This document shows positions 11,604-22,870 of a stretch of 64,000 bases of DNA, one piece after another. Under the pieces are notes generated by a model. That model was given only the letters and a program-made list of their open reading frames with translations. It was not told where the DNA came from and made no database searches. Numbering within the stretch: the stretch's first letter is position 1; every line of letters starts with the position of its first letter. The position numbers and the translations under genes were made by a program. This DNA comes from Malus domestica (lineage: Eukaryota; Streptophyta; Magnoliopsida; Rosales; Rosaceae), in NCBI RefSeq assembly GCF_042453785.1, contig NC_091674.1:25312001-25376000 (forward strand), given 5' to 3'.

Positions 11604-13706
11604 TCAATAAGGACTGCGCCTTTGTCTTTCTTCCGCAACATTTACTCTGATCGCCCTGCCATCGATACTCTGCAGCGCAAGCCAACTCAAGTAAGATGGT
11701 ATTTACGTCGCTAAGCAAAATCGAACAAACGATACCAACCGTAATTAACTTAACTCCTGTCATGACAACTTCCGAATTTGGTTTATCTTTACATGCATGA
11801 TGCATCCGAATTACCTAAACAAACTGTACATGAAGGTGGAAAATGTGAACGCTTAATACCTGTCCATCGAGCGCACCAATGGCATCATTCATTTCGCTTT
11901 CACTGGCCATGGTAACAAAGCCAAAACCACGGGATCGTCCAGTTTCTCTGTCAAAGACTACTCGAGCCTCCACAACGCTACCATGTTCACTGAAAATCTG
12001 CTCCAGTTGAGGAGTATCCACATTCCATGGCAGGTTACCGACATAGATTCTAAAAGCAGATTCAAATGAACGGGGTGGGCGTTCTTGGCGTGTTCCTCTT
12101 GGAGCAGCCCTGTTGACAGTCAAGAGCCTTCCATTTAAATCCTGTTCGAAGCATAAAACCGCAAAAAAATTAGAAGCAAAGAACCCTTAAAACATACCAT
12201 ATAATCCTTTTATTAAAAACTGATATAATAGTATGGAAACATTGAGAGCAATACACTTGAATAATACTCTATTCATAAGCGCCAGAAGTCGAACATGCGA
12301 GCTAGACATTGATTGGAGCCTATGAGCACCATACTTTAGTGTATTATACATCCGGGAAACCTGCTGAGCACTTCTCAAGACATACACGAAAGCACATATT
12401 GGAAGGTTTCAAATAGATTCACCATAAAATAAGTGAACAATACTATTCTATGAGTATGAGGTGCTTTAACACCAACCCAAGGGAGAAATTGCCAAGAGAA
12501 TGGCAGAACTGATTTGGCTACATGTAATGCCATAGACATTGGCAACTTCATATGGCTTCAGTTTATGCATTTTGCGGGAAAAAAAAAATGAGACTAAACT
12601 ACTTGTTCGACATTTAAAATAGCTAAGGTGCTAAATTTTAGCACTGCAGGGTTGGGGGAGAAAAACAGTTTGGCAACCCAAAATTTGTCTTTTGTGCGCC
12701 AAATTTTAGCATTTGGCAACTCCCCATTGGAGTTGGTCTAAGGACACCTAAATTCGTATCAACAATGTACGAATCACCTTGCAGGATAGACATAAGTATG
12801 ACCAATTTCTCACGAATACACTGAATTTTTTACTTAAACCTGCCCCCCAAAGCGATTCATTATCACTTACCCTCCACAAACATAGGCAATGTTCATCCAT
12901 CATTTCATTGTAGTTTACTTCATCATATCAAAAGATTATATCTTTCTCGAAATATATCGAGTCTTATTTCATTTCACATTCATGCCATAACAATATAGAA
13001 ATCAACATCACTAGAAGAACCAACTTCGAGAACCGAAATCTATAAGCGACTTACATAACGACTGAACAGTTCCACAGCCTTATCAGCTTCCTCAACAGTG
13101 CTCATGGTCACAAATCCAAACCCACGACTCTGATCAGTGTCCCTGTTGTAAATAACCTACGAACAACAAAAACACAAACAAAAAAACCTCAAATTTCCGA
13201 ACACCATCAAAACCGAAAGACACAAGCTTTTTATAAAACAAATCCAAAGAAGTTCAAAACCTCACCTCAGCAACCTCGACGATTCCAGCCCTCTCAAAGA
13301 GCTCAGCCAATTTCTGACTATCAACATCAAAAGGCAAATTCCCAACAAACACCTTGGCCTCCTCCGGAGGATCGACATTCGACACCTCCTCTCTCTCCTC
13401 AAAGACCCCTTCTTCCTCACTTCCCTCCGCGCCGTCAATGGTGAGCGTGCTGTCTTCCTGACCCCAGTCCGAGGTCTGGGCCACAAAGGCGGCGACAGAG
13501 GAGAAGTGGGTTTTTCTTCCGAGGGACAGCGGCAGCGAGAAGAGCGAGGAAGGGGTGTAGGAGAGGTGGAGCTTGATGGGTTTGGAGGGAACTGAGAGAA
13601 ATGGGTTGGAGGTTTTGGCGGCGGAAAGGTAAGGGAGGGAGACGCATGAATCCGCCATCGATAAGGTCTTGAATAGATTGGAAGTTGCAGAAGAAGCCAT
13701 AGCCAT
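11604..13706 (-). CDS. CP31: Chloroplast ribonucleoprotein, CP31-like, two RRMs
   Basis: Coding exons on the minus strand are 13706-13266, 13156-13055, 12141-11860 and 11669-11604, all joining in phase 0 to 296 residues. Residues 1-75 are rich in S, L, K and P and look like a chloroplast transit peptide. Residues about 85-117 are acidic ([14 protein letters not shown]), as in this family. RRM1 starts about 118 with RNP2 VFVGNL and RNP1 [11 protein letters not shown]2 starts about 212 with IYVGNL and a second RGFGFVTM. The linker reads [17 protein letters not shown] and the C-terminus [15 protein letters not shown]. Family members stabilise chloroplast mRNAs and assist C-to-U RNA editing, including under cold. 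The acidic region is shorter than in Arabidopsis CP31A, so CP31 is a subfamily label, not a proven orthologue. Confidence 0.93.
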
Positions 13707-14234
13707 TTTCTGTGGGAGAGGAGAGGGAGTGAAAGGGTTTTAGGAGGAGGTGTGAGAGGATAAGGGTGGAGGGAGAGGTGCTAGAGGAGTTTGAAGGAAA
13801 GAAGGTTATTGGGAAGAAAGAGGAGAGAGGAGGTTTTGTTTTATGGGCTTTGGGATGTTGAAGCAAAAGTTGTAAAACCCAAGGCCCAATTTTGTGATGA
13901 AATTGTGGGTTGAATTTAAAACTCAATCTATTCAAAAGAAATAGAAACAACATGAATAGGGCCCCATAATGTTATACTGTAACTTTGTAAGTGATTTCGG
14001 GTTCGTTTGAGAGTGTTTCTATAGAAGTACTTTTACTCGTAAGCGGTTTTGGTATTTTAGAAGTTTCACCAAAGGCCTCAAGTGACTTCCTGGTTTTCAA
14101 CACCCTAAGAAGAAACACCATCGTGTTGACAACGTAATTCACGTCTGTCAGTGGCGGCACCAGCAACATAAAGTGTGCATTATAATGCAATTCAATGAGA
14201 ACAGCATGCCAGAATTCGACCATAGAATTGCTAT
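13707..14234. other. Spacer: CP31-like 5' flank and PPR 3' flank
   Basis: Must contain the promoter and 5' UTR of the CP31-like gene and the 3' UTR of the PPR gene. Minus-strand ORFs here, one at 13972-14223, lack recognisable features and I do not accept them as genes. Confidence 0.6.
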
Positions 14235-15992
14235 CTAAGTTTGGTTTGTCGTTTGAGCTGCATGACCTTTGCTAATTTCAACCCAACTGCACCCAGGAAG
14301 CTTAAGCGCATTTCTCCCGTTCATTGCTTCCCGCACTTTCCTAGCTTCATCCCATTGTTCTTTCGACGCATAGATGCTTGAAAGTAGCATATAATTTCCA
14401 GTATTCCCAGGTTCTAAAATGAAGAGTTTCTCAGCAACACTTTCTGCAATCTCTACATTTCCATATGTTCTACATGCAGCAAGAAGGGCTCCTAATGCTC
14501 CTGGCTGTGGGCCCATAGGCATTCCTTTGACCAAATCGCAGGCCTCATTGAGTTTCCCAGCTCGTCCCAGCATATCAACTATGCAAGTATAGTGATCAGC
14601 ATCAGGCTCAATGTTGTAATCTTTAACCATGCTTTCCCAGTACCTCATTCCATCTTCAACAAGTCCTGCATGGCAACAGGCTGTGAATACCCCAACAAAT
14701 GTAACCCGATCAGGTTCAATATCTTCTGCCAGCATTCTCAGGAAGATCTCCAGAGCTTTAACCCCATGACCATTTGAAGCAAGACCTGTGATTATTGCAC
14801 TGTAAGAAAAAACATCTTTTTGGGGGATCTTCTCAAATATGGCGCATGCCTCTTCCATATTCCCACATTTGGCATGCATGTCAACAAGTGCAGTAAGCAC
14901 TTGTTCATTCTGTTCTATGCCTTCTCTATCCGCATATGTTCCAATCCAGTTCGCCAGATCTGCACGACCCAACTGTGCCAATGCAGAGATCACCGCTGTC
15001 ATGGTGAAAGCATCTGGCTTTACTCGTGCCTTTTCCATTCTCTGGAAAAGTGAAAGCGCTTCACTTGGCCTCCCATTTTGTGAATACCCTGATATCATAG
15101 CCGTCCAACAAATCAAACCTTGCTCAGGCATTTCTTCAAAGAGACACTTAGCCTTATCCATAAGACCGCTTTTAGTATACCCCACCAACATTGTAGTCCA
15201 AGAAACAGCATTCCTCTCAGGCATCCTATCAAACACAGCCCTTGCCGAAACCAGATCCCCGCTATTTACATAACCCACAACCATGGCGTTCCAAGATATC
15301 ACATTTTTTCCTAACATCCCCTCAAACAAAACCGAAGCACTCTCCATATCCACCCCACCTCTCGCATGAGCCCCCAAAACCGCATTATAAGAAACAACAT
15401 CTCTCTCACACATTTCATCAAACACCTTCCGCGCCCTCAACACCTCCCCACATTTCCCATACATATCAATCAAAGCGTTCGAAACCGGAACACAAAACCC
15501 AAAACCCATTTTCACAATGCGTCCATGGACTTCAATCCCACCACAGAGATCACTCATCGCAGCGCACGAATTAAGCACGAAAGGGTACGTATAGTTATCG
15601 GGTCTAATCCCAACCGAGACCATCTGCGAATACAAACTCACCGCCTCGGAACAGAGCACGGAGATCTTAGAGAAAGCTCTGACAGCATGGTTGAAGAGGG
15701 ATAGATTTGGGTTGGGGAAAGAGGTGAAGACGAGGTGGGTATAACGAGGCGAGGAGGAGAGAGAGGCGTAGAGAGAGATGAGTGTGGAGACTAAGGAGGC
15801 GTTCCCGTGGAGGTTTGAACGGAAGATGTGGGCGTGGATTTGTTTGAGGTGGCGGAGCGATGTGCAGGATTTTAGCAGAGAGGCGGCTCCGTCTGCTTTG
15901 TTGTTGGGATGGTTTTTGGCGACCGTTGCTGCGTTCATCTCACTTCTCAGAAATTTCGAAGTTCTTTGGTTTAACGGCTCTTTTCTCTCCAT
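14235..15992 (-). CDS. Pentatricopeptide repeat protein, PLS class with E/E+ domain
   Basis: An intronless 585-residue protein, typical of plant PPR genes. Tandem PPR motifs run from about residue 60 to 480; recognisable pieces are NALIDMYGKCGEVLRARKVF, VVSYNAVLGAHARGG, NVISWNAMVVGYVNSGDL, AVSWTTMLVGYTKSG and CWTAMISGYSQNGRPSEALS. An E domain follows (LGALLAACRTYGNVEIAESV, PGNTGNYMLLSSIYAS), then an E+ like end with LPGCSWVEI. There is no DYW domain: the protein ends shortly after GHAAQTTNQT. PLS-class proteins bind organelle RNA and mostly direct C-to-U editing with a partner that supplies the deaminase. The start is uncertain: M19 is an alternative, and the N-terminus is not a clear transit peptide. 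Confidence 0.93.
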   Translation of the reverse strand: MERKEPLNQRTSKFLRSEMNAATVAKNHPNNKADGAASLLKSCTSLRHLKQIHAHIFRSNLHGNASLVSTLISLYASLSSSPRYTHLVFTSFPNPNLSLFNHAVRAFSKISVLCSEAVSLYSQMVSVGIRPDNYTYPFVLNSCAAMSDLCGGIEVHGRIVKMGFGFCVPVSNALIDMYGKCGEVLRARKVFDEMCERDVVSYNAVLGAHARGGVDMESASVLFEGMLGKNVISWNAMVVGYVNSGDLVSARAVFDRMPERNAVSWTTMLVGYTKSGLMDKAKCLFEEMPEQGLICWTAMISGYSQNGRPSEALSLFQRMEKARVKPDAFTMTAVISALAQLGRADLANWIGTYADREGIEQNEQVLTALVDMHAKCGNMEEACAIFEKIPQKDVFSYSAIITGLASNGHGVKALEIFLRMLAEDIEPDRVTFVGVFTACCHAGLVEDGMRYWESMVKDYNIEPDADHYTCIVDMLGRAGKLNEACDLVKGMPMGPQPGALGALLAACRTYGNVEIAESVAEKLFILEPGNTGNYMLLSSIYASKEQWDEARKVREAMNGRNALKLPGCSWVEISKGHAAQTTNQT

Positions 15993-16668
15993 TCTTTCCC
16001 GGTAAAAAGATAGCGTAAGGGTATTTCGGTCTTTTTAACCGTGTGTGGAGCCTCATGAACTCACTTGGATGTTAAGAATTTCATGCATGAAATTTCTCAT
16101 TTGGATGAATTCACTTATTTTATTTCTTATTTGAACTCGATTTATTTTAGTGAATATGATTTTTCGCCTATGTTATGAGTATCATTATTTGTATATCTAT
16201 AACTTTATTGTTTTTTTTTATAATTATTTTACATAAAGATTGTCAGACATAAATAATATCGTAATGTAGCAACAATACACATAGTCCCAATTTCTCACAA
16301 CATACTTGATGTTCGAGTGTGAATTCCTTCCTTTCTAGTCAATGTCATATTTTACATCGCTTTATTTTCTTCAATTTTCTCTCCTTGGATCTTTATTTTG
16401 TCTTACATCGTCACTATGTTAAGATTTAAATTAATGGAGATTAACTTAAACGTTTAAACTCGGATCTTCAATTCATACCAAAAGAAATGAGGAGAAAAAT
16501 GTATAAGAAGGGAAAGAGAGTTATTTGTTGCAACCTATAACTGACTTAGCATGTAATGTCAAGCATAAGGACATCGAAATAAAGTGATGCAAAAAAAAAA
16601 AAAATTTATATCAAAAGCAAAACAGTAGAACTTTCATGACTTAAATGTCGGCAGACAATTAAGCATCT
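15993..16668. other. Spacer between PPR gene and small basic-protein gene
   Basis: Contains the PPR gene's 5' flank and the downstream flank of the small gene to its right. AT-rich; no ORF or repeat that I can support. Confidence 0.6.
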
Positions 16669-17004
16669 TTACACCATCCATGAACATACGAAAGGAAGAG
16701 GGTTTGCCTGCATGAACAAATAGTTCCCACCAAACAAGTCGTTCATGTGAGCCTGCCCATGCTTCAGTCTCTTCAAAGCTTTGCTCCACGAAACTTTAAT
16801 CCTACTGAAAACCCTAGCTTTTCTCCTCAGGAACCTTCTCAATCCCTGAATCCGAACCCTCGGCCGCCTTCCGGTTAGCTTCCTGATCTTGGACCAACCC
16901 CTTATCTTCTTGAATTTAATTGCCGTGTTTTGCTGATCTGTTTCTTCATCAAAGAGACCTTCGTTTCTCAGTCTATGGTAAGCGAGTTCCGAGACTGAAG
17001 CCAT
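16669..17004 (-). CDS. Small basic plant protein, uncharacterised
   Basis: A single-exon 111-residue ORF. Residues about 30-85 are strongly basic and low in repeats: KFKKIRGWSKIRKL, then RRPRVRIQGLRRFLRRKARV, then KVSWSKALKRLKHGQ. The end has MNDLFGGNYLFMQANPLPF. I recall plant small proteins with the same RVRIxGLRRFLRRKAR and HMNDLFGGNY pattern, some annotated as rapidly elicited (Avr9/Cf-9 type), but no biochemical function is established and I assign none. The pattern of charged and conserved blocks argues against chance. Neighbouring genes give no functional hint. Confidence 0.7.
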   Translation of the reverse strand: MASVSELAYHRLRNEGLFDEETDQQNTAIKFKKIRGWSKIRKLTGRRPRVRIQGLRRFLRRKARVFSRIKVSWSKALKRLKHGQAHMNDLFGGNYLFMQANPLPFVCSWMV

Positions 17005-17413
17005 TTCAAAGTGGAAATGGTTATGAGCTAGAAGGAGTTGTGAGAGGAATTAAATCAGTCTTTTTTGTTTTAGTTTCTTTAATTCTGTACAATTTAAAGT
17101 GAAAGAAAGTAGTTTGCAATGAATGCAGCTGAAATATTTGGTAATGATAGTTAAAATTCCGTGATAACTTAAGGTTTCCTAGGCTTTATCATGCTACGAT
17201 CTTTTGTGATATTTCTCTTATAATGTTGAATGATATTTTAAGTTCGAATTTCTCGTGCCCCATTTATATGATAATCAAGAAAAAAAATATTTTGTCAAAT
17301 AGTCTAGAGTATGCAATGTTATCGAACTATAATATTTCAACCACACGTTTAAGTAATAACTTATCAGACTAATATTCAGATTGATAGTAGAACGTAACAT
17401 ACATAACTATCTA
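17005..17413. other. Upstream flank of small basic-protein gene
   Basis: Should contain that gene's promoter. AT-rich, no repeat or ORF recognised. It ends where the duplicated block at 17414 begins. Confidence 0.5.
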
Positions 17414-19184
17414 ACAAAAAATTTCCCATGGTTATTTGGGAATAGTGGCCGTTTTGGGCATGTGCAATAGGTGCTCTTGCACAGGACTCCCAATTCTAAA
17501 GGCCCCCTAAAAGATGGTATCATTTACATATGCACCAACTTGGTTTGTGGCAAAAAAAAATCATCAATTTTTCTAGATTCTGCATGTGAATAAGAGAAAT
17601 ATTGCCTTCATATGCATAAGAGAAATCATTTTATGTTTTTAGTAAGATTATGCCGGCTTTGCTCTAAATTTTGTTTTCATCTATTTGTTTCATGTTTCTT
17701 GTTGATTTAAACTATAACTCAAGTAATAATTCTTCATTTAGATCCTTTATTAATACAACTGTAGACACATAAATTAGTTTTGCACCAAAAATATTTGTAT
17801 AATGGTCTGTTTATTATCTTCTTACATGACCCCTAAAATCTAAGAGCCGTCCCAATCTAGAAAGTCAAACGAATCAGGATATATGCTTGTAACTAGACGT
17901 AATTTCGTAGAGCCGCTCAACCTAAACCATCCCCACCCTTAATTTATATGAAATAGACTTTCATGGCCCAGAAAGTTGAAACCAACCACATGCGAACGCA
18001 CCAACGTCAATATCATCTTCGATAAGCATAAGTGCGCAGGTCTAATATATATATATATATATATATTTTTTTTCGCAGGTCTAATATAAGCTTGGTTAAA
18101 AAATTGGAGTTTTAACGAAAAATTCGTGGTACTGTTTATTTTAACGAAAAATCATATTTTTACACTAAAATGTCAAACTTGATACTTTTTACTTTACTCT
18201 TTATTTTACCTTTATCGGTAAAACTCAAAGTTTTTAAGTCATTTTCATTAGTTTTCCTTTTAAAAATACTTAAAAAAAAAATTTGCCCATAAATGCTTTA
18301 AAAAATATATTAATTTTTTTAATAAAAATGCAAGTGATTCTTGAAAACACGTTTAATTCTTTTTTGTCACTTCTTGGAAGCACGTTTAATATATATTTTT
18401 TTGTCAAATATAGTAAAAAATAATTTTGAAATCGCTTTTAATTATTTTAAGGACTTTTAAACGGGTTTGTAAATTTTTAACAGAATTAAAATAAACAAAT
18501 AGATAAAGGAAAGAAAAAAAAAGAAAGCCCTTTGGTTATAATCATGAGAAATACATTAAAATGGCTTCTTTCTTTTGCAAAAAATTTCCCATGGTTATTT
18601 GGGAATAGTGGCAGTTTTGGGCATGTACAATAGGTGCTCTTGCACAGGACTCCCAATTCTAAAGGCCCCTTAAAAGATGGTATCATTTACATATGTACCA
18701 ACTTGGTTTGTGGCAAAAAAATTTCAACAAATTTTCTAGATTTTGCATGTGAGTAAGAGAAATATTACCTCCATATGCATAAGAGAAATCATTTTTATGT
18801 TTTTAGTAAGATTATGCCGGCTTTGCTCTAAATTTTGTTTTCATTTATTTGTTTCATATTTTTTGTTGATTTAAACTATAACTCAAGTAATAATTCTTCA
18901 TTTATATCCTTTATTAATACAACTATAGACACATAAATTAGTTTTGTAGCAAAAATATTTGTATAATGGTCTGTTTATTATCTTCCCACACATGACCCCT
19001 AAAATTTAAGAGCCGTCCCAATCTAGAAGGTCGAACGAATCAAGATATATGCTTGAAACTAGACGTAATGTCGTAGGGCTGCTCAACCTAAGCCGTCCCC
19101 ACCCTTAATTTATATGAAATAGACTTTCATGGCCCAGAAAGTTGAAACCAACCACTCGCGAACGCACCAACGTCAATATTTATA
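17414..19184. repeat. Tandem duplication of intergenic block (R1-S1-R2)
   Basis: Segment R1 (17414-18015) is repeated as R2 (18578-19184): both start AAAATTTCCCATGG, contain GGTGCTCTTGCACAGGACTC and run to CGCACCAACGTCAATAT. Segment S1 (18026-18577) lies between them and reappears as S2 at 24795-25117, sharing AAGTGCGCAGG, ATAAAAATGCAAGTG and GGTTATAATCATGAGAAA. The order R1-S1-R2-[insertion]-S2 means one tandem duplication of an R+S unit whose second copy was later split. No gene is seen in the unit. Confidence 0.85.
18102..18262. mobile_element. Small MITE-like insertion in S1
   Basis: S1 and S2 align except that S1 carries about 165 extra bases containing GGAGTTTTAACGAAAAA near one side and CATTTTCATTAGTTTTCC near the other. 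The paralogous S2 near 24832 gives the empty site (CTGGTTTAAAAATAC). The insertion is flanked by TTAAAAA on both sides, compatible with a short target duplication. The family is not assigned. Confidence 0.6.
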
Positions 19185-19397
19185 TCTACTAAAGCTCGGC
19201 AGAAATGTACTGTTCATTAGGCGAGAGGTAGCACTGTTTACCAATAGTGAAAGGGCAGAAATACCCTTGGTTTCTGCTTCGGTTCCCGTACTGTTTACAA
19301 TTTGCTACAGTGAAAAGTCTGTTTTGTCCTTCGTGGCCTCGCGTCTCTCATCAGCTTGCACTCCCTTCTTTGCTACATCCGAAGCCTTTGAAAAAGA

Positions 19398-19532
19398 GGT
19401 GTGCTCCTTTTTACTTTTCACACATCCCTTGTTAATTTTTACTGTTTGATATTCTTCAATTCATCCGATCCAACGGCTGAAACTTTGACAGGTATGTGAG
19501 AAGTAAAAATGAGCGTGTGAATATCACATCCC
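19398..19532. mobile_element. MITE family A, copy 2
   Basis: Inverted relative to copy 1 at 1096-1239. The ends read GGTGTGCTCCTTTTTAC and GAATATCACATCCC, and the centre has TTCAATTCATCCGATCCAAC, the complement of copy 1's centre. Flanks TTGAAAAAGA (19388-19397) and TTGAAAAAAA (19533-19542) look like a 9-10 bp target duplication with one mismatch, which points to a Mutator-like family. Confidence 0.78.
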
Positions 19533-19638
19533 TTGAAAAAAAGCCAAAAGATAAAGGCCACCCACAAAAGAGATAATAAATACGAAGACCCATTCCTTGA
19601 AAAAGAGATAATGAAAAGTAGCAGAAATATATACATAC

Positions 19639-19670
<32 letters not shown>

Positions 19671-19813
19671 TATTGGTGATGCTGAAAGCATATTTTGGTT
19701 GCTTTTGATTTACATTATGCCACATGTTGACCATCCCCTTCCATTTGAGAGAGAGACAGTGGAAAAGGGAGATGTCATTGCCATTGCAGTTGCCTGGTGC
19801 TGGTGATAGTAAC

Positions 19814-21052
19814 CAAGGTATTAAATATCGGTAATATCAGAAATATCGGTAGTTCGAAAACACGAAAATATCGATGGAAATATCGGGATAATATCGATAT
19901 CGATAAAAATTACATGAAAACCACGGAAATTGTAAGAAAAACTTGAAAATTTTTATTGAAACTTTGCAGGATATTTATTTAGTCAATTATCTATTAGTTT
20001 ATCACAAAAAATTGGAAGGAAATGCATTACATGATGGATTTAACATTATCAAGTTGATTATATAGCGAGCTGACAAATATTGTGAGTGTAGAAAATATGT
20101 AGTAATTAATGAAAGAAGTATAAACACACCATAATCATTTATATATAATGAATTAGTACAATATTTTACACTTTATACATTGCATAGTAAGATACATGAG
20201 TGACTTAGTACCACATAGAGTTCCTATGAAATTCAAAATTATATATTGACGTAAAATACTATGTCAAGAAAGTTGCCTTACAAGTTAGATGACTTTATCT
20301 TTATGTCTCATTCTACCAATTTTTCATAAAGTAATCTATCAGTTGGTATATTTCTAGTTTGACATCTTCGAATAAGGCCTTAATGTAAAATCCCTCCCTT
20401 TAGTTTATAATTTTACTTTCTAGGTTTTTATTTTTTATTTTTTAAAAAAATTATTGTTTTTGGATCTTAATTAATGATCCCAAGGGGTCCACCCCCTTAT
20501 TTTTGTCTCCAAGGCTCTCATCTCTCCTCTCTCAGTCCTCTCTTTCTCTCCACTTTCCCATGCTCTCCCTCTCTCTGCAACTCTCATTCCTTCTTCGGTT
20601 CTTCCCCGAACTCACACACACACACACCAGCACTCCCTCATCTCCCTCGTTCTTATTCTCCCTCTGCTAGTGCAGACAAGGATGGTAGCACCATGGAAAC
20701 CAGTGCAAAAGTTTGGAGAAAACCAAAACCCAGTTTCTGGTGTGGACCGTGGGTTCCAAGGCGAAACTCCATCGAGCTCCGACCACGGCATGCCTTGAAA
20801 ATGGTATAGATCTCTTCCTCTTCCCTTGGGCTTCATTTTCATACCTAGATCGGAGTCTAGGGGGCTGTTTTACAGTCGGCCGGAGCTGTAGAAGCTCCGG
20901 CGTTCGTCTCCGACTTGCACAGTTCCGAAATTTCGCGATAATATCGCGATATTTTGACGAAAACCCTTTGGATACCTATTAAAATATCGGTCCGGCGAAA
21001 AACCGATAATATCGGCGATGTATCGCCGATATTATTGGCATTTTGTTCCTTG
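19814..21052. mobile_element. hAT-like element with ATATCG repeats, 1.24 kb
   Basis: Ends CAAGG and CCTTG are flanked by the perfect 8-bp repeat ATAGTAAC (19806-19813 and 21053-21060). Subterminal regions are dense in AATATCG/CGATATT and CGATAATATCG motifs at both ends (19830-19905 and 20935-21035). The middle (20474-20880) is GC-richer, with ORFs containing runs of S and P (MIPRGPPPYFCLQG start; METSAKVWRKPKPSF). This part may be a captured host fragment, but I recognise no gene. There is no transposase. Confidence 0.78.
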
Positions 21053-21565
21053 ATAGTAACAAATACCCATTCCTTGAAAATGAAATAATAAATGCGAAGT
21101 GGCAGAAATATATATATATTTTTTTTTTTGGGCATGCGAAGTGGGAGAAATATATATATATATATATTGGGCATGGCAGACCACGTGTTGATCATCCTTG
21201 CATTTGGCTTTTAAAATTTTTTTTTCTTTCCCTCACGTTTGCTCTCTCATTTGTCTTGATTTTTGGTTTTGACTTCTGCGTTTTCTCCCCTCTTTGTATT
21301 GGTGCTCATAAATTTGGGTTTGTAAGCTATTCTCTTTTATTTCTCTTTTCTTCCTGCACGTTTACCGTCATATTTCCTTTTTTTTTTCTTTGGACTTCTG
21401 CTTTTTCTCCTCTTTCTGTATTGCTGCTTGCAAATCTGGGTTTGTAAGTTTGGTCCTCATTCTGGGTTTGTATGTTTGATCCTCATTTTTATTGTGCTTT
21501 TTGCTTTCGATTTTGTTTTGTTTTGCTTTAGAGTTTTTGTTTTTCCTTTGCAATTGTGATGTTGT
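21053..21565. other. Helitron body between hAT-like and CACTA insertions
   Basis: Contains (TA)n runs near 21108 and 21152, a partial repeat of 19560-19740 (shared ACCCATTCCTTGAAAA, GCAGAAATATATA), and a CTTT/TTCT-rich tract. No gene recognised. Confidence 0.6.
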
Positions 21566-22870
21566 CACTATTAGAAAATATTATTTTGCTGACAAACTTA
21601 AAGTCGATAAAGTAAAATTTTGTCTGCATAAGAGTCTTTGCCCAACAAAAAATTTAATTCGTCGGCTCGAAACATTTAGACCTATGCCAATGAAAAGTTT
21701 GCAGGCAAAGAACATTCAAGTTGACATATAAACTAATAGTCGGCTTGTTACAGGTTCTTTGCTCTCAATTATGCTGCAGATGCTGCCTGCACTGTTCTAC
21801 GGGTTGATCAGGTCAATACTTTTCCTAGTTTTGCAGTACCCAAATTTGGCATGCACTTAACTTTTAAATGTTAACATTCAATATAATGTCAATTTGGACT
21901 ATCGTAAAGGAGGACTTTATGAGTTAACATTCAATATAATGTCTCAAGTATATTGGGATTGGAGGAATATGAACTTAGAAAGGGATGAGCCCTTTGTAAT
22001 GGGAAAGTATTAGATATAACTACATGCTTTCTTGTTGACAAATTGGTTAAGTTTTCATTGTTTATTGTAATACTATGGTGTTATTGTAGCCCTTCCCCAT
22101 TTTCTACCATGGTGCTATATCATCCAAGGTTTGAGGTCGCAACTGATGGTCTTCAGTAAGCCACTAAATTCTTCGCCTCTTGCACCATGACACAAGGTCC
22201 TGCATATTTGGTGCTAATGGATTTTTGAAGGCCATTTGATATAAATTTGGGAATGATCATTTTCTTGCGTGGAAATGAAGCTGGGAATGCCCCTTTCCTC
22301 ATGACACAAGCTCTTGCATAATGCTACATGGCAGCCGACTTTAAGGAATGGCAGTGAGATAATTTTATTGTGTGACATGCTTTTGTATAAGCATTCTAGG
22401 TGTACATTTGAAATTTATCAATCAATAAAGTATTATTTCTTAACAATTTTTTTGTATTGTATTTGGATTTGCATATATAATAGTTGAGCATTGAAGAGTT
22501 ATTTTTTTATATAAATTAAATGTCTTTCCCGACGATACTAATTTTGTCAGGAGAGAAGACTGCGCTGACAAAATTTCCATGATGATGAACATAATTTGTT
22601 GGCTAAAAAGTATTATTTGCCGGCATAAAAGCTCTTTACCGATGAAATATTTGTTGGGAAAGATGTAAATGCCGACAAAAAATAGTTTATTGAGAAAAAT
22701 TGAACCTTAGCCGACGAAACACAAAAAAAAATTCGGGAAACTCTTATCCGACATGCTTTGCGTGACGAAATGGCTGACAAAATTTTTCGTTGGGGAAGAC
22801 TCTTTGCCAACAAATTTTGATTTTTGCCGACAAAGTACTTTTGTTAGTAAAAGTCAAATTTCTAGTAGTG
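21566..22870. mobile_element. CACTA (En/Spm) non-autonomous element, 1.3 kb
   Basis: The element begins CACTATTAGAAA and ends TTTCTAGTAGTG, complementary CACTA-type termini, and is flanked by the 3-bp direct repeat TGT (21563-21565 and 22871-22873). Both subterminal zones carry repeats of the type GCCGACAAA/TTTGTCGGC and GACGAAAT, typical of CACTA elements. No transposase ORF is present. It lies inside the Helitron-like element. Confidence 0.88.

Noticed and set aside
13972..14223. 83-codon minus ORF between the CP31-like and PPR genes
   Set aside because: It sits in the PPR 3' flank with no recognisable motif or splice link to either gene.
14592..16005. Plus-strand ORFs of 60-144 codons opposite the PPR gene
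   Set aside because: They are antisense shadows of the 585-residue PPR frame and show no domain of their own.
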